From Notospermus geniculatus (Eukaryota; Nemertea; Pilidiophora; Heteronemertea; Lineidae): a stretch of DNA of 64,000 bases. This document shows positions 51,101 to 56,626 of this stretch, in pieces (the first letter of the stretch is position 1; every line of letters begins with the position of its first letter). Where the stretch lies: positions 711,982 to 775,981 of the forward strand of contig NMRB01000022.1 in assembly GCA_002633025.1 (NCBI GenBank). Direction: 5' to 3'. A program made the position numbers and the translations under genes. The notes under the pieces were generated by a model, which was given only the letters and a program-made list of their open reading frames with translations, made no database searches and was not told where the DNA came from.

Positions 51101-54100
51101 TGGCAAACAGAACCTCGGTCTGAAACCATCTGACACTGAATGACGTGACGCAGAAAACCCCACGACCAAGTGACGACAGTGAGTTCGATGACATTGCGTC
51201 AGACTCGACCATTGCTGAATCATGGATTGCGTCACGTCAGCTGGTTTCAGGTCGAGGTTCTGTTTGCCATTTCAGCGGAAGTGCGCAGATCTGGGAATTT
51301 GGGATTTGTCTATTGGAATTCATGTTCGGTGCTTTACTCTAACCCTAACTCTAACTCTAACCCAGCCCCATAATTCTGTACTGGTGCTTGTGTTTCACTC
51401 CAACTTGGAACCAGCCCTGTATATACATGTAGTTCTGTACTGGTGCTTGTGTTTCACTCTTANCAAGTCTCCTTCAGATGTTGTTGATGTGCATGAAACA
51501 TCTGATGGCAATGGAGGACTGGTCCTGGGACTTTGTGGTCAACCTTAGTGAATCTGATTTCCCTGTTAAGTAAGTAGGCCCTGACAAGAAAAAAAAGGAT
51601 TGCCTTCAAAAGCATTCGTGTTGAACGTCTGCAGCAGTTCACTGACATGGACTCGTATCACAGCAGACCTGCCGTCTAGGCAGACACCATCAGCACAGTT
51701 GGTGGTGCCATCTTGAGGCTGATGGCAGAACCAGAAATTCAGACTGAAATTGCTGTTGAACATTGATTTCTTGAGTTCATTCCATCCATCTTTTTCAGGC
51801 ATAATGACAAGTTATCCGTTTTTCTCACTGCCAATAGAAACCGAAATTTTGTCAAGTCATTTGGGACAAAAACTCCACAGTAAGTAAAAATATACTGTAT
51901 GTTGTCACCATCCAAATGAACGGGTTAAGCAGAAAAACGGTTCATGCCATTTTCAATCTCACTGACACTGTGTACCGGTAATGTGATTTACTACAATCTT
52001 AACCTTAACACATTGTTCATCGATATTTCCTACGAATTCATTTTTTATGCAAGATCTCAACTGTTGACTACTTGCAGATTCATGCGGAAGCAAGGTCTTG
52101 GTAAGACGTTCGTTGAATGCGACACACACATGTGGCGTCTTGGCGAGCGGACGTTACCAGGTGGCATCCTGCTAGATGGTGGTAGTGACTGGATCGCTCT
52201 CAATCGAAGATTTGTCAAGTATGTCTTGAGTAATGCGAACGAGCTCATTCTTGGCCTGAAGCAAGTTTTTAAGTATACTTTGTTACCTGCTGAGGTAAGT
52301 TTGAACCATCCTTTCTTTTGCAGTGTCACAGGAGGTGCCAGCTAGTTAGAACCATTGTTCATGAGAGTACCGGTAATGAGGAAAACTGCTGTTTTGAATT
52401 AACTGGGGACTGGCTTCTTGCTCCTTCCCTGATATAGACAAATCCCAAATTGACGAAAACGAGAAAGATCTGCGCACTTCCGCCGAAATGGCAAACAGAA
52501 CCTCGGTCTGAAACCATCTGACACTGAATGACGTGACGCAGAAAACCCCACGACCAAGTGACGACAGTGAGTTCGATGACATTGCGTCAGACTCGACCAT
52601 TGCTGAATCATGGATTGCGTCACGTCAGCTGGTTTCAGGTCGAGGTTCTGTTTGCCATTTCAGCGGAAGTGCGCAGATCTGGGAATTTGGGATTTGTCTA
52701 TTGGAATTCATGTTCGGTGCTTTACTCTAACCCTAACTCTAACTCTAACCCAGCCCCATAATTCTGTACTGGTGCTTGTGTTTCACTCCAACTTGGAACC
52801 AGCCCTGTATATACATGTAGTTCTGTACTGGTGCTTGTGTTTCACTCTTAACTTGGAACAAGCCCTGTACATAATTCTGTACTGGTGCTTGCATTTCACT
52901 CTAACTTGGAACAAGCGCTGTACATACATGTAGTTCTGTACTGGTGCTTGTGTTTCACTCTAACTTGGAACCAGCCCTGTATATAGTTCTGTACCGGTGC
53001 TTGTGTTTCACTCTGGATGTGATTTGGATCTTGCATTTCCATCACTCGGTAACATGCCTGAACTACAAGTAAGCCAGTCTTTTCTCTTTCAGGCCTTCTT
53101 TCATACTCTCCTTCACAACAGTGAATTCTGTGATACAGTTGTTGACAACAATCTGCACCTGACCAACTGGCGGAGAAAACAGGGCTGCAAGTGCCAGTAT
53201 AAACATGTGGTGGATTGGTGTGGATGCTCACCTAATGATTTCCTGACTGAGGATTTCTCAAGGTTCCTTGTGAGTATATGTGCTGATGAGCATGGAGCAA
53301 TGAGACTTTAATGCCTTAGAGGCCACCACAAGTTAGCAGTCCGAGAACGCCTGGGAATTTGACATCACAGAAAGAAGTACACGCCACAATGTTGTCCATA
53401 AGGCCATGAGTCTGTGGCATACGCCCATAACGTCAAATCTGTGACGTTCTGGGACCGCAAACTGGTGGTGGCCTCTAACTGCAATAAAGTCTCCCGTTGG
53501 ATCGTTGAATTCACTTGCAATCTCATGGTTATTTCATGTAATTAAAAAGACTGGAAATGAATGCTAAGTTCCAATTGAAAAGGTCACGTTGACGTTCAGT
53601 TGTTCCCAAGTTAGCATTCACTTACTTTAGAGAACGAGTCTTGTACAGATTTTGTCCTGAACTTCGTTGTTGTCTTTTTAGGCTTTAGGAGAAAAGCCCA
53701 TCTTCTTTGCAAGGAAGTTTGAAGCGATCATCAACCAAGAGATCATCAATAACGTTGATATGTATCTTTACGGTCCGTATCCTAAAGACACTCCAGGTTT
53801 GGACTCCTATTGGCAAAATCAGTGGCACTACAAGGAGAAAAATGCATTGTCGAAAGATACGGAATACACGTTCTATAACGTCTTCTCGCGGATCATCAGC
53901 TCTGAGCTCCAACAGTCCTACCCGAGTCGTGGATGTTACTTCAAACCTCTTCGTCCTCTAGAGGCCACTTTGTACAGCAAAAACAATAATCTCATTGGCT
54001 TATTGGTGCTATTTGAATCAAAACATTCTGTTGATGGATTGAAGTATAGGCTAGAGGGATTAATACAGCCTCAAAGAGTTTTTAATGTCATTAGGCCTAG

Positions 54101-55438
54101 AGGACCTGCCAGTCGCCTCAAACAAATGGAGGTAAGTAAAATCAGTGACCTCGATGTCATTCATGATGTGATGGTATGCATGAAATGCAGTAGACCATTT
54201 TCTTCGTTTTGGCATTGTACATGTAAACGTACATCCATTACATCTACAAAGGTGAAGTAAAACCATTTGATAAACCTCCGAACTTGCTGTCCTTTAGCGT
54301 GTTCGATTACTTCCACCAGCCAGGCACTAGCGCTCTCTCAGACATGTGCATTGGAGGCCAAAAAAAGAACGCTGTCGTGTTAGACACATGTAAAGTGTCA
54401 TGGCGGATGCGATCTGATTGGCTGATTGTCCGCCATGACTCTTTACTTGTGTCTAACACGACAGCGTTCGATTTCTTTTGCACACCGATGTACACACTGA
54501 TGTATGCGAGGGCTGTGTACATCTACGTTCGGAAGTGACATCATGCTCTGCATGCTGGGATACTTCCCGAAGTAACCAGCTGAGGGGGAAGGGTTAGTAG
54601 CGCCTAGCGCGTCAGGCCTGACTTGGAGAACTTCCGGTGAATAAAACGCTGTCATGCCAGGCTGGTGTAGGAACAGCAAGCTAATCAGCACAATAAATGT
54701 CAGAACTGGCTGTTTGGAATTTGACCTTATTTATTTCCAGCTTATATTATAAATTGTTCTTTTCTATTCCAGGTCAGTACAGATTTTGATCCAAAAGAGG
54801 AAGTTTTTCGTAACTATATTCGCTTGCTCGGGCCATACCATAACATTTCCGTGCTTTGTTCATGGGGAAAAGGATCCAAATTCACAGCTACGTTCGCCTG
54901 GATCGATCCTGCAGGAAAATTCGCTGGGATCTATGACATTCCTATACCGGAAAGTGAACACACGAGCAATCATAAACCAGCATTTCGGAAGCCACTTCAG
55001 CCAGGAATATGGACTTTAAAACTTTTATACAAATGGCAAATTGCAGCTGAGACGAAATTTCTTGTTGCTCCCCTAGCGTATCATCATGGATTTGAGATAG
55101 ACAAATCAGAAGTTCTGAAGTATAATTCTGGTCCGTTACGAAGTTATACTGATCAGAGCTTTTTGAATGTAAAACGCCACCTCCATATAGAGGATGCCGA
55201 ATCTCTTAGGAGATATGCCGCCGAGCGGAGCAAACTGTATGGGGACGAACTCTTGACGTGGATTGAAACTCTGACAAAACCATTCTGGAGGGTTAGTGAT
55301 ATATGCTATGCAAAAGCTAATCAGAGTCCACCATGTCCAAGACTACAGATATGCCAGATGACAACCTGGAGTTCACTCTCACCGGACCCGAAATCGGAAC
55401 TTGGTGCAATTCATCCACATACTGGTCGTATCAGATAG
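11919..55438 (+). CDS. XYLT: peptide O-xylosyltransferase with WSC domain (11 exons)
   Basis: Coding exons are 11919-12104, 12441-12774, 13756-13884, 48586-48753, 49437-49606, 49971-50173, 50419-50499, 50690-50906, 53093-53269, 53682-54131 and 54773-55438. All junctions are GT-AG and in phase, giving 926 residues (human XYLT1 959, XYLT2 865). Layout: cytoplasmic tail 1-17, membrane anchor about 18-37, stem, conserved [12 protein letters not shown] block about 142-172, WSC domain about 177-270, GT14 (Branch) catalytic domain about 280-600, XylT C-terminal domain to about 800, conserved tail ending [45 protein letters not shown] and [19 protein letters not shown] are near-identical to vertebrate enzymes. 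D461 and E496 match the human active-site Asp494 and Glu529, with the same 35-residue spacing. It transfers xylose from UDP-xylose to core-protein serine in the Golgi, starting glycosaminoglycan chains. WSC is known in fly and worm orthologues and absent from vertebrates. A duplicate of exons 6-8 at 51464-52294 is left out of the model. Confidence 0.95.
12441..12774 (+). CDS. XYLT: XYLT exon 2: stem and conserved pre-WSC block
   Basis: The acceptor is tttgctctttcag and the exon starts [14 protein letters not shown]. The C-terminal half, [20 protein letters not shown] through NYCPRRG, aligns with the conserved cysteine-containing block that precedes the catalytic domain in human XYLT1/2. The exon ends CCTAGAAGAG|GTGAGA in phase 1. 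Confidence 0.9.
12975..13660 (+). mobile_element. tRNA-derived SINE interrupted by a MITE
   Basis: The head (ggggagccacgatggtgtag...) carries A-box-like TGGTGTAGTGGTT and B-box GGTTCGAACCC at tRNA-like spacing. After the inserted element the body resumes with gactttgtccacccaggtgt and ataaatgggtaccgg, a tail seen in invertebrate SINEs. The right end is uncertain. It lies in XYLT intron 2. Confidence 0.65.
13055..13536. mobile_element. 482-bp MITE nested in the SINE, 9-bp target duplication
   Basis: Terminal inverted repeats of about 53 bp (gggtcgcactaatttgcgtc... and its complement) are flanked by direct repeats of GGGCGTGAG at 13046-13054 and 13537-13545. Inside are further palindromic motifs (ggcggccattttgttg / aaaatggccgcc). 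A long TIR plus 9-bp duplication fits a Mutator-like non-autonomous element. Confidence 0.8.
13756..13884 (+). CDS. XYLT: XYLT exon 3: first half of the WSC domain
   Basis: The acceptor is tgttttttcag and the exon joins in phase 1. It encodes [20 protein letters not shown] through [13 protein letters not shown], the start of a WSC domain with its first three conserved cysteines. The donor TCAG|GTAGGA opens the 34.7-kb intron. Confidence 0.9.
14339..14703. mobile_element. 365-bp MITE, TIR AAAGGCCAAGTTACACAATG
   Basis: A 26-bp terminus at 14339-14364 is matched with three mismatches by its reverse complement at 14678-14703. The interior has short AT-rich frames only. Confidence 0.7.
15654..15771. 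mobile_element. 118-bp near-perfect palindromic MITE with TA flanks
   Basis: Two arms of about 57 bases (gggaggtttcgcaagcgccc... outward, tctattgt near the centre) are complementary with only a few mismatches. TA lies immediately outside both ends. A truncated, degenerate relative is at 20587-20662. Tc1/mariner-like by its target site. Confidence 0.75.
16829..17238. mobile_element. 410-bp MITE-like element
   Basis: The left end agggtgcagctttccattgg and the right end, whose reverse complement is agggtggcttatattggagc, share the outer GGGTG and inner ATTGGAGCG motifs. A GC-richer core holds two overlapping open frames (16832-17187) with no recognisable product. Confidence 0.55.
17534..17675. 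mobile_element. 142-bp MITE with TTA target duplication
   Basis: Termini AGCGAGGTTCATTGGCACAC and the near-perfect complement are flanked on both sides by TTA (17531-17533 and 17676-17678). Three-base TTA/TAA duplications are typical of PIF/Harbinger elements. Confidence 0.7.
18612..18790. mobile_element. MITE family AATAGGAGC, copy 1
   Basis: About 179 bp, starting AATAGGAGCTGTCAGCG and ending as the complement (ctgactgctcctatt). A second copy about 15 kb away at 34109-34285 is similar along the whole length. Confidence 0.7.
19365..19900. mobile_element. MITE family TAGACAAATCCC, copy 1 (interrupted)
   Basis: A degenerate member of the family also found at 45506-45750, 51047-51312 and 52435-52700. 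Shared features are gatctg(t/c)gcacttccgcc near the left end and the matching complement near the right end. It is split by a second element at 19579-19864. Confidence 0.65.
19579..19864. mobile_element. 286-bp MITE with TTAA flanks, nested
   Basis: The ends AGCCCCACTGTATTGAAT and the one-mismatch complement are flanked by TTAA on both sides (19575-19578, 19865-19868). TTAA duplication is the hallmark of piggyBac-type insertion. It sits inside an older MITE of a different family. Confidence 0.75.
20674..21226. mobile_element. 553-bp MITE, TIR AGGGCTCG.TTCCACCAG
   Basis: The left end agggctcgattccaccagca and the complement of the right end agggctcgtttccaccagta pair over 20 bases with two mismatches. 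It contains the nested element at 20808-20950. Confidence 0.65.
20808..20950. mobile_element. hAT-like MITE (CAG...CTG ends), copy 1
   Basis: The ends CAGGGTTTGTGCCAGA and CAGTGTTTCCGCCAGA (complement) enclose 143 bp. The 5-bp sequence AGAAG lies on both flanks. The copy at 30882-31031 has its own 5-bp duplication, GCAGC. Five-base duplications with CAG-initial ends suggest a hAT5-type element. Confidence 0.65.
22403..22910. mobile_element. inverted-repeat element, ~500 bp
   Basis: A 25-base motif (cataaaggaatcaaccataa...) at about 22411-22435 recurs as its reverse complement at about 22876-22902. Outer limits are not clear. Only short open frames lie between. Confidence 0.45.
23415..23506. 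repeat. 40-bp tandem repeat, 2.3 copies
   Basis: The unit beginning gtaaaacattgtctacatcg starts at 23415, 23455 and 23495 (the last partial), with one or two differences between copies. Confidence 0.8.
23670..23704. repeat. AAAT microsatellite
   Basis: A run of about eight AAAT/TAAA units degrading into AAT units. Confidence 0.85.
24268..24346. repeat. 79-base hairpin with ~36-bp arms
   Basis: The two arms (tatcataattgaaaggaaaa... and its complement) pair with a few mismatches around the centre tgcactgcgca. It could be a tiny foldback element or a structured transcript; nothing in the sequence decides. Confidence 0.55.
24639..24818. mobile_element. hAT-like MITE (CAGTGCTTCACGT), copy 1
   Basis: A 180-bp element with ends CAGTGCTTCACGT and ACGTGAAGCACTG and inner palindromic gagctcctc motifs. 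A related copy in the opposite internal orientation is at 45782-45980. The flanks (attatatg / attatgac) may be a decayed 8-bp duplication. Confidence 0.7.
25623..26172. mobile_element. outer MITE (GGGGCTGTCTCAAAATT) carrying a nested MITE
   Basis: Termini of about 42 bp pair, including gatgccaaaaaagacgaagt on both arms. The element at 25741-25963 sits inside. Open frames on both strands here are palindrome read-through. Confidence 0.7.
25741..25963. mobile_element. 223-bp MITE, TIR AGCCCGTGTCACACTGTCCC
   Basis: The outer 23 bases of each end are perfectly complementary, and pairing continues imperfectly to about 46 bases (acccgatggccatacgaat). GTA occurs on both flanks. Confidence 0.75.
26898..27465. 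repeat. minisatellite, ~80-bp unit, about seven copies
   Basis: The unit starts gttgaatttgaagagtctat, continues with cactccctggtgcaactaat and ends near attgggttggcattgcgaa. Copies begin near 26898, 26982, 27060, 27137, 27218, 27299 and 27380, with small indels. Confidence 0.85.
28107..28678. mobile_element. foldback element with ~110-bp arms
   Basis: The left arm (28107-about 28232) and right arm (about 28560-28678) are about 95% complementary through tggagaatcggcagcgcatt and onward. Because of this, both strands show an open frame containing [17 protein letters not shown]. The repetition comes from the palindrome and does not by itself show a protein domain. Confidence 0.7.
29954..30095 (-). 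mobile_element. tRNA-derived SINE (minus strand)
   Basis: Read on the minus strand it has an A-box-like TGGCCTAGTGGTTTAAGG and a B-box GGTTCGAATC with a long variable-arm-like insert, as in class II (Leu/Ser) tRNAs. The rest of the sequence does not fold as a functional tRNA. A partial copy of its distal part lies at 30227-30292. Confidence 0.55.
30227..30292 (-). mobile_element. partial copy of the neighbouring SINE
   Basis: It matches 29954-30019 with two or three differences, including the B-box gattcgaaccc on the + strand, and then diverges. Confidence 0.55.
30882..31031. mobile_element. hAT-like MITE (CAG...CTG ends), copy 2
   Basis: 150 bp, sharing gccagaaat.ttttttgag, aaagaaaatggcccttttct and cgcggaaacactg with 20808-20950. 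It is flanked by the 5-bp duplication GCAGC. Confidence 0.65.
31378..31410. repeat. 33-base hairpin, 13-bp perfect arms
   Basis: AAGACCGCCACAC pairs exactly with GTGTGGCGGTCTT around a seven-base loop. It is isolated and GC-rich, in the middle of intron 3. Function unknown. Confidence 0.6.
31723..32269. other. sequence gap, 547 N
   Basis: Unsequenced. Open frames that appear to cross it have no meaning. Confidence 0.95.
34109..34285. mobile_element. MITE family AATAGGAGC, copy 2
   Basis: Starts aataggagctgtcagtgggt and ends ctgactgctcctatt. It is similar along its length to 18612-18790 (for example actttgctgccatct and cacgt.gattttcctgt). Confidence 0.7.
34290..39390 (+). other. intronic stretch with no recognisable feature
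   Basis: About 5 kb inside XYLT intron 3. Several open frames of 60-110 codons occur on both strands, for example at 34356-34688 and 38451-38762. None has a domain, repeat family or splice pattern that I recognise. I see no inverted repeats of note. Confidence 0.4.
39399..39562. mobile_element. hAT-like MITE (CAGG.GCGGATCC), copy 1
   Basis: The left end caggtgcggatccgggggcg and the right end gtggatccaccccctg are complementary. The same family is at 56453-56626. CAGG-initial termini of this type are common in hAT elements. Confidence 0.65.
41863..41932. repeat. 70-base hairpin with 26-bp arms
   Basis: gcacactggagctatctgct and the downstream agcagatagctcgcgtgtgc are complementary with two mismatches, separated by about 18 bases. 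Probably a minimal foldback element. Confidence 0.6.
42870..43118. repeat. interspersed repeat fragment (aaccaggttttcg family), truncated by gap
   Basis: aaccaggttttcgaagaaag is followed by tcctggttatt (a short inverted repeat) and a run of gggcgg/gggcg(t/g)ccg units. I have seen similar repeats in marine invertebrate genomes; that is general recollection and I could not search for it. The element is cut by the 200-N gap. Confidence 0.4.
43119..43318. other. sequence gap, exactly 200 N
   Basis: The round size suggests a gap of estimated or default length. Confidence 0.95.
43908..44520. mobile_element. interspersed repeat with palindromic ends
   Basis: It begins tttttagctcaccggggtga gct (an AGCTCACC/GGTGAGCT palindrome) and ends with the palindrome AGGCCCATGGGCCT followed by CTTGT. 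The interior (ccaggtggccaaaaccaaaa, gtgcaataactcctgaacta) has no coding sense. A terminal hairpin just before the end recalls Helitron-like elements, but the ending is not the canonical CTRRT. A fragment of the same family may lie at about 3725. Confidence 0.5.
44808..44947. mobile_element. 140-bp MITE, second copy of the 4461-4597 family
   Basis: The ends GGGGCCATATTCATGAAGCC and its complement share the internal caatagggcatgtgcagcca (present in opposite orientation at 4461-4597). It lies in intron 3. Confidence 0.75.
45506..45750. mobile_element. MITE family TAGACAAATCCC, copy 2 (nested)
   Basis: 245 bp. The ~50-bp termini contain gatctgcgcacttccgcc and its complement. TA at each end suggests a TA target site. 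An intact family member. Confidence 0.75.
45782..45980. mobile_element. hAT-like MITE (CAGTGCTTCAC), copy 2 (nested)
   Basis: 199 bp with ends cagtgcttcacataagac and the approximate complement. Internal blocks gaggagctcgattgacc and ctcaagcctttgaggagctc match 24639-24818. Confidence 0.7.
47388..47543. repeat. 26-bp minisatellite, exactly six copies
   Basis: The unit is GTTAGTTCCTCCGGTTCCCC plus ATTGAC, with scattered single-base changes (Y at the last base, one C to G, two in the GG). 6 x 26 = 156 bases with no indels. Confidence 0.9.
48586..48753 (+). CDS. XYLT: XYLT exon 4: second half of the WSC domain
   Basis: The acceptor is ttttattttgcag, phase 1. It encodes [20 protein letters not shown] through [20 protein letters not shown], with the [13 protein letters not shown] core and CGG motif of WSC domains. 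The donor is CATG|GTGAGT, phase 1. WSC domains are proposed to bind carbohydrate; the role in this enzyme is not established. Confidence 0.93.
49241..49375. mobile_element. degenerate GAGGCCACC-family MITE
   Basis: cccacctcttagcggtccta...gatgtcacag and ctctgtgatgtcaaatttca tgacgttctagg match the ends and inner parts of 53319-53476. It lies in XYLT intron 4. Confidence 0.5.
49437..49606 (+). CDS. XYLT: XYLT exon 5: start of the GT14 catalytic domain
   Basis: Acceptor gactcttttcag, phase 1. It encodes [19 protein letters not shown], then the first beta strand [20 protein letters not shown] and ends YFYIHVDS (human FYYIHVDKRS). Donor TCA|GTAAGT, phase 0. Human enzymes have VLVVHGRA where this has ILSVNGRA. 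Confidence 0.93.
49971..50173 (+). CDS. XYLT: XYLT exon 6: nucleotide-sugar binding region
   Basis: Acceptor tccttttcag. It encodes [20 protein letters not shown], then [20 protein letters not shown] and [15 protein letters not shown] (human NLSAADYPIR). Phase 2 donor GTTAA|GTAAGT. The 3' part is duplicated at 51464-51569, where KD reads KH. Confidence 0.93.
50419..50499 (+). CDS. XYLT: XYLT exon 7
   Basis: An 81-base exon with acceptor catctttttcag and donor CCACA|GTAAGT. It encodes [20 protein letters not shown] and FGTKTP, matching human [20 protein letters not shown]. The downstream copy (51799-51879) differs by one silent base. Confidence 0.92.
50690..50906 (+). CDS. XYLT: XYLT exon 8: catalytic centre
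   Basis: It encodes [20 protein letters not shown], the DGGSDW motif (D461) and ends YTLLPAE (E496), the two acidic active-site positions of the family. Donor GAG|GTAAGT, phase 0. The copy at 52078-52294 encodes the same protein with two silent changes (CCG/CCA, GGT/GGC). Confidence 0.93.
51047..51312. mobile_element. MITE family TAGACAAATCCC, copy 3 (XYLT intron 8)
   Basis: 266 bp, intact, with TIR gatctgcgcacttccgcc and TA ends. Its duplicate at 52435-52700 is part of the 1.39-kb repeat, so these are one insertion event. Confidence 0.75.
51463..51463. other. single-N contig junction inside XYLT
   Basis: The join falls between a minisatellite repeat (left) and the middle of a second exon 6 copy (right). 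The exon 6 copy therefore lacks an acceptor. Confidence 0.85.
51464..52294 (+). CDS. duplicate of XYLT exons 6 (3' part), 7 and 8 (probable allelic copy)
   Basis: Exon 6' is 51464-51569 (5' end missing), exon 7' 51799-51879 and exon 8' 52078-52294. All reading frames are intact and the protein differs from the first copy by one residue (KD to KH). If both copies were spliced in series, exon 8 (phase 0 end) could not join exon 7' (needs phase 2), so they cannot be consecutive exons. Only a choice of exon 8 or 8' would keep the frame. Confidence 0.7.
52435..52700. mobile_element. MITE family TAGACAAATCCC, duplicate of 51047-51312
   Basis: By eye it is identical to 51047-51312 and lies at the same place relative to exon 8', as expected for the same allele or locus represented twice. 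Confidence 0.7.
52762..53015. repeat. intron minisatellite, five ~55-bp units
   Basis: Units start ttctgtactggtgcttgtgt at 52762, 52821, 52875, 52934 and 52987 and vary in length and at single bases. The array is preceded by degenerate telomere-like ctctaaccctaactctaac (also at about 51337). In the first copy it begins at 51373 and is cut after about two units by the N, so this repeat is probably what broke the assembly. Confidence 0.85.
53093..53269 (+). CDS. XYLT: XYLT exon 9: cysteine-rich conserved block
   Basis: Acceptor cttttctctttcag. It encodes [20 protein letters not shown], then [19 protein letters not shown], almost identical to human XYLT. Donor CTT|GTGAGT, phase 0; 59 codons. 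Confidence 0.95.
53319..53476. mobile_element. GAGGCCACC-family MITE, intact copy
   Basis: 158 bp, with ends gaggccaccacaagttagca and the complement of cgcaaactggtggtggcctc. Paired ttgacatcacag / ctgtgacgtt motifs lie inside. It is in XYLT intron 9. Confidence 0.75.
53682..54131 (+). CDS. XYLT: XYLT exon 10: end of the catalytic domain, start of the C-terminal domain
   Basis: Acceptor gttgtctttttag. It encodes [38 protein letters not shown] and the first part of the XylT C-terminal domain, ending PASRLKQME. 150 codons, phase 0 at both ends, donor GAG|GTAAGT. Confidence 0.94.
54265..54540. mobile_element. ~276-bp foldback MITE in XYLT intron 10
   Basis: The inner arms (gaacgctgtcgtgttagaca... 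and complement, about 41 bp, 54368-54475) are nearly perfect, and weaker complementarity extends to cctccgaac / gttcggaag at the ends. Both strands show similar open frames because of the palindrome. Confidence 0.7.
54773..55438 (+). CDS. XYLT: XYLT exon 11: C-terminal domain and stop
   Basis: Acceptor tttctattccag, phase 0. It encodes [20 protein letters not shown], a [20 protein letters not shown] core, the [10 protein letters not shown] motif and the conserved tail [20 protein letters not shown], then RIR and TAG. Every segment aligns with the vertebrate C-terminus. Confidence 0.95.
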   Translation, partial: VSTDFDPKEEVFRNYIRLLGPYHNISVLCSWGKGSKFTATFAWIDPAGKFAGIYDIPIPESEHTSNHKPAFRKPLQPGIWTLKLLYKWQIAAETKFLVAPLAYHHGFEIDKSEVLKYNSGPLRSYTDQSFLNVKRHLHIEDAESLRRYAAERSKLYGDELLTWIETLTKPFWRVSDICYAKANQSPPCPRLQICQMTTWSSLSPDPKSELGAIHPHTGRIR

Positions 55439-56055
55439 CATGACCAGAATTTTAATCAAATATCATTTATTTTTGTACACGTACAAATTGAAGATTTGTC
55501 TTGCTGCGATGTCCATCTTGTAAGTTTATGTGGAGTGTTCAGTTTTGTTTCTAACCAACATTGAGCTAATTCCATACATGAATTGAGAGAGCTTAGCATT
55601 GGAATTTGCCTGAGTGGACTGCTCTTTTACATTGGATCACAAAAATTGGCACGGAGTGATGACCATTGCAGCAAGACATTGTAAGTAACCACAAGACTTC
55701 TTGTGGTTGGTGCCAGTAGAGATTTTATGGACTATATTTTTTGTATTCAGATAGATCTATATATTTGTATGACGATGCATTTTAGAATGTTGTGAAACTG
55801 ACATAATGTACTTGCTTACTTTTGTTGTTATTGTTCTGTTTTGTATTGAAAGAGATTACCTGTGTGATGCACCACTTTAGCAATGATGACGTGACCATGC
55901 TCTAGGATAAGAAAATTCTGTTGTGTCCTCTTCCATTTGTATGAGTAAGGAAGTTTCCAAATGCGCATTATTTCTATTTAGCGTTGAGGGAGATTATCGG
56001 CAATGATTCACTAATTTAGCTGTGAAGACGTGATCATGCTCTAGAATTTAATAAA
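55439..56055 (+). other. XYLT 3' UTR (end inferred)
   Basis: AT-rich sequence follows the stop. The first canonical AATAAA I see on the + strand is at 56050-56055, implying a 3' UTR of about 630 bases. An earlier non-canonical signal is possible. Confidence 0.4.
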
Positions 56056-56341
56056 ACAACTCCGTTGTGTATTCTTCCTTTTGTATGAGTTGAGTAAATT
56101 GCTAAATGTTGGTTGCATTTTCCTCTTTGCTTGGTGCTCCTTTTCCAATCTGATTATTTCACACAACTTTACTGTATTTATCATTACTCATTGGGCAGTA
56201 CAATCAGGAAACCTTGAGAATTTATCTCATATGTGGTGTTGCAATGAATAAGTTGTTGTGTGAACCCAGTCATACATTAATTGTACGTCTGTGTAGTGTT
56301 GTGGAGTGGGGAGTTAAAAAATTGGTTAATATTCAGAAAGA

Positions 56342-56423
56342 CCAGTTGATGCTTTTACTACAGTTTTGTAGAGACATGGCTAGTATAATATGTACATGAA
56401 GTTTGAAGTAAAAGCATTTACTG
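56342..56423. mobile_element. degenerate relative of the 1247-1366 MITE
   Basis: ccagttgatgcttttacta and its complement agtaaaagcatttactgg bound 82 bp, similar in layout to the element at 1247-1366. Confidence 0.5.
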
Positions 56424-56452
56424 GACTTTATGAATACAACATGTACATGTAT

Positions 56453-56626
56453 CAGGCGCGGATCCAGGGGGAGCACACCCGGCCCGTGCCCCCTCTATTT
56501 TGTGGAAAATCTCAAAAATTGACCGGGAAATTTCAAAATTTTGAAAAGATGTTAAAATTTGACCGAGGTCTTCAGTGATGTGGGCTGGCTGTGCCCCCTC
56601 TTTCCCATGATTCTGGATCCGCCCCT
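56453..56626. mobile_element. hAT-like MITE (CAGG.GCGGATCC), copy 2
   Basis: The ends caggcgcggatccaggggga and ttctggatccgcccctg are complementary. The interior has repeated tgaccgggaaatttcaaaat / gaaaagatgttaaaatttga units. Same family as 39399-39562. Confidence 0.7.

Larger units (their letters stand above)
50068..51462. repeat. first copy of a 1.39-kb segment spanning XYLT exons 6-8
   Basis: It starts inside exon 6 (caagtctccttcagatg) and ends at the single N at 51463. The second copy is 51464-52851. The 5' 0.84 kb differ by several substitutions and intron indels, whereas the last ~556 bases (50907-51462 against 52295-52850) look identical by eye. That mosaic suggests haplotype switching in the assembly. 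Confidence 0.85.

Noticed and set aside
51337-51363. Interstitial telomere repeat
   Set aside because: Only a few degenerate CTAACC/CTAACT units beside an intron minisatellite. Too short and irregular to mark a telomere fusion.
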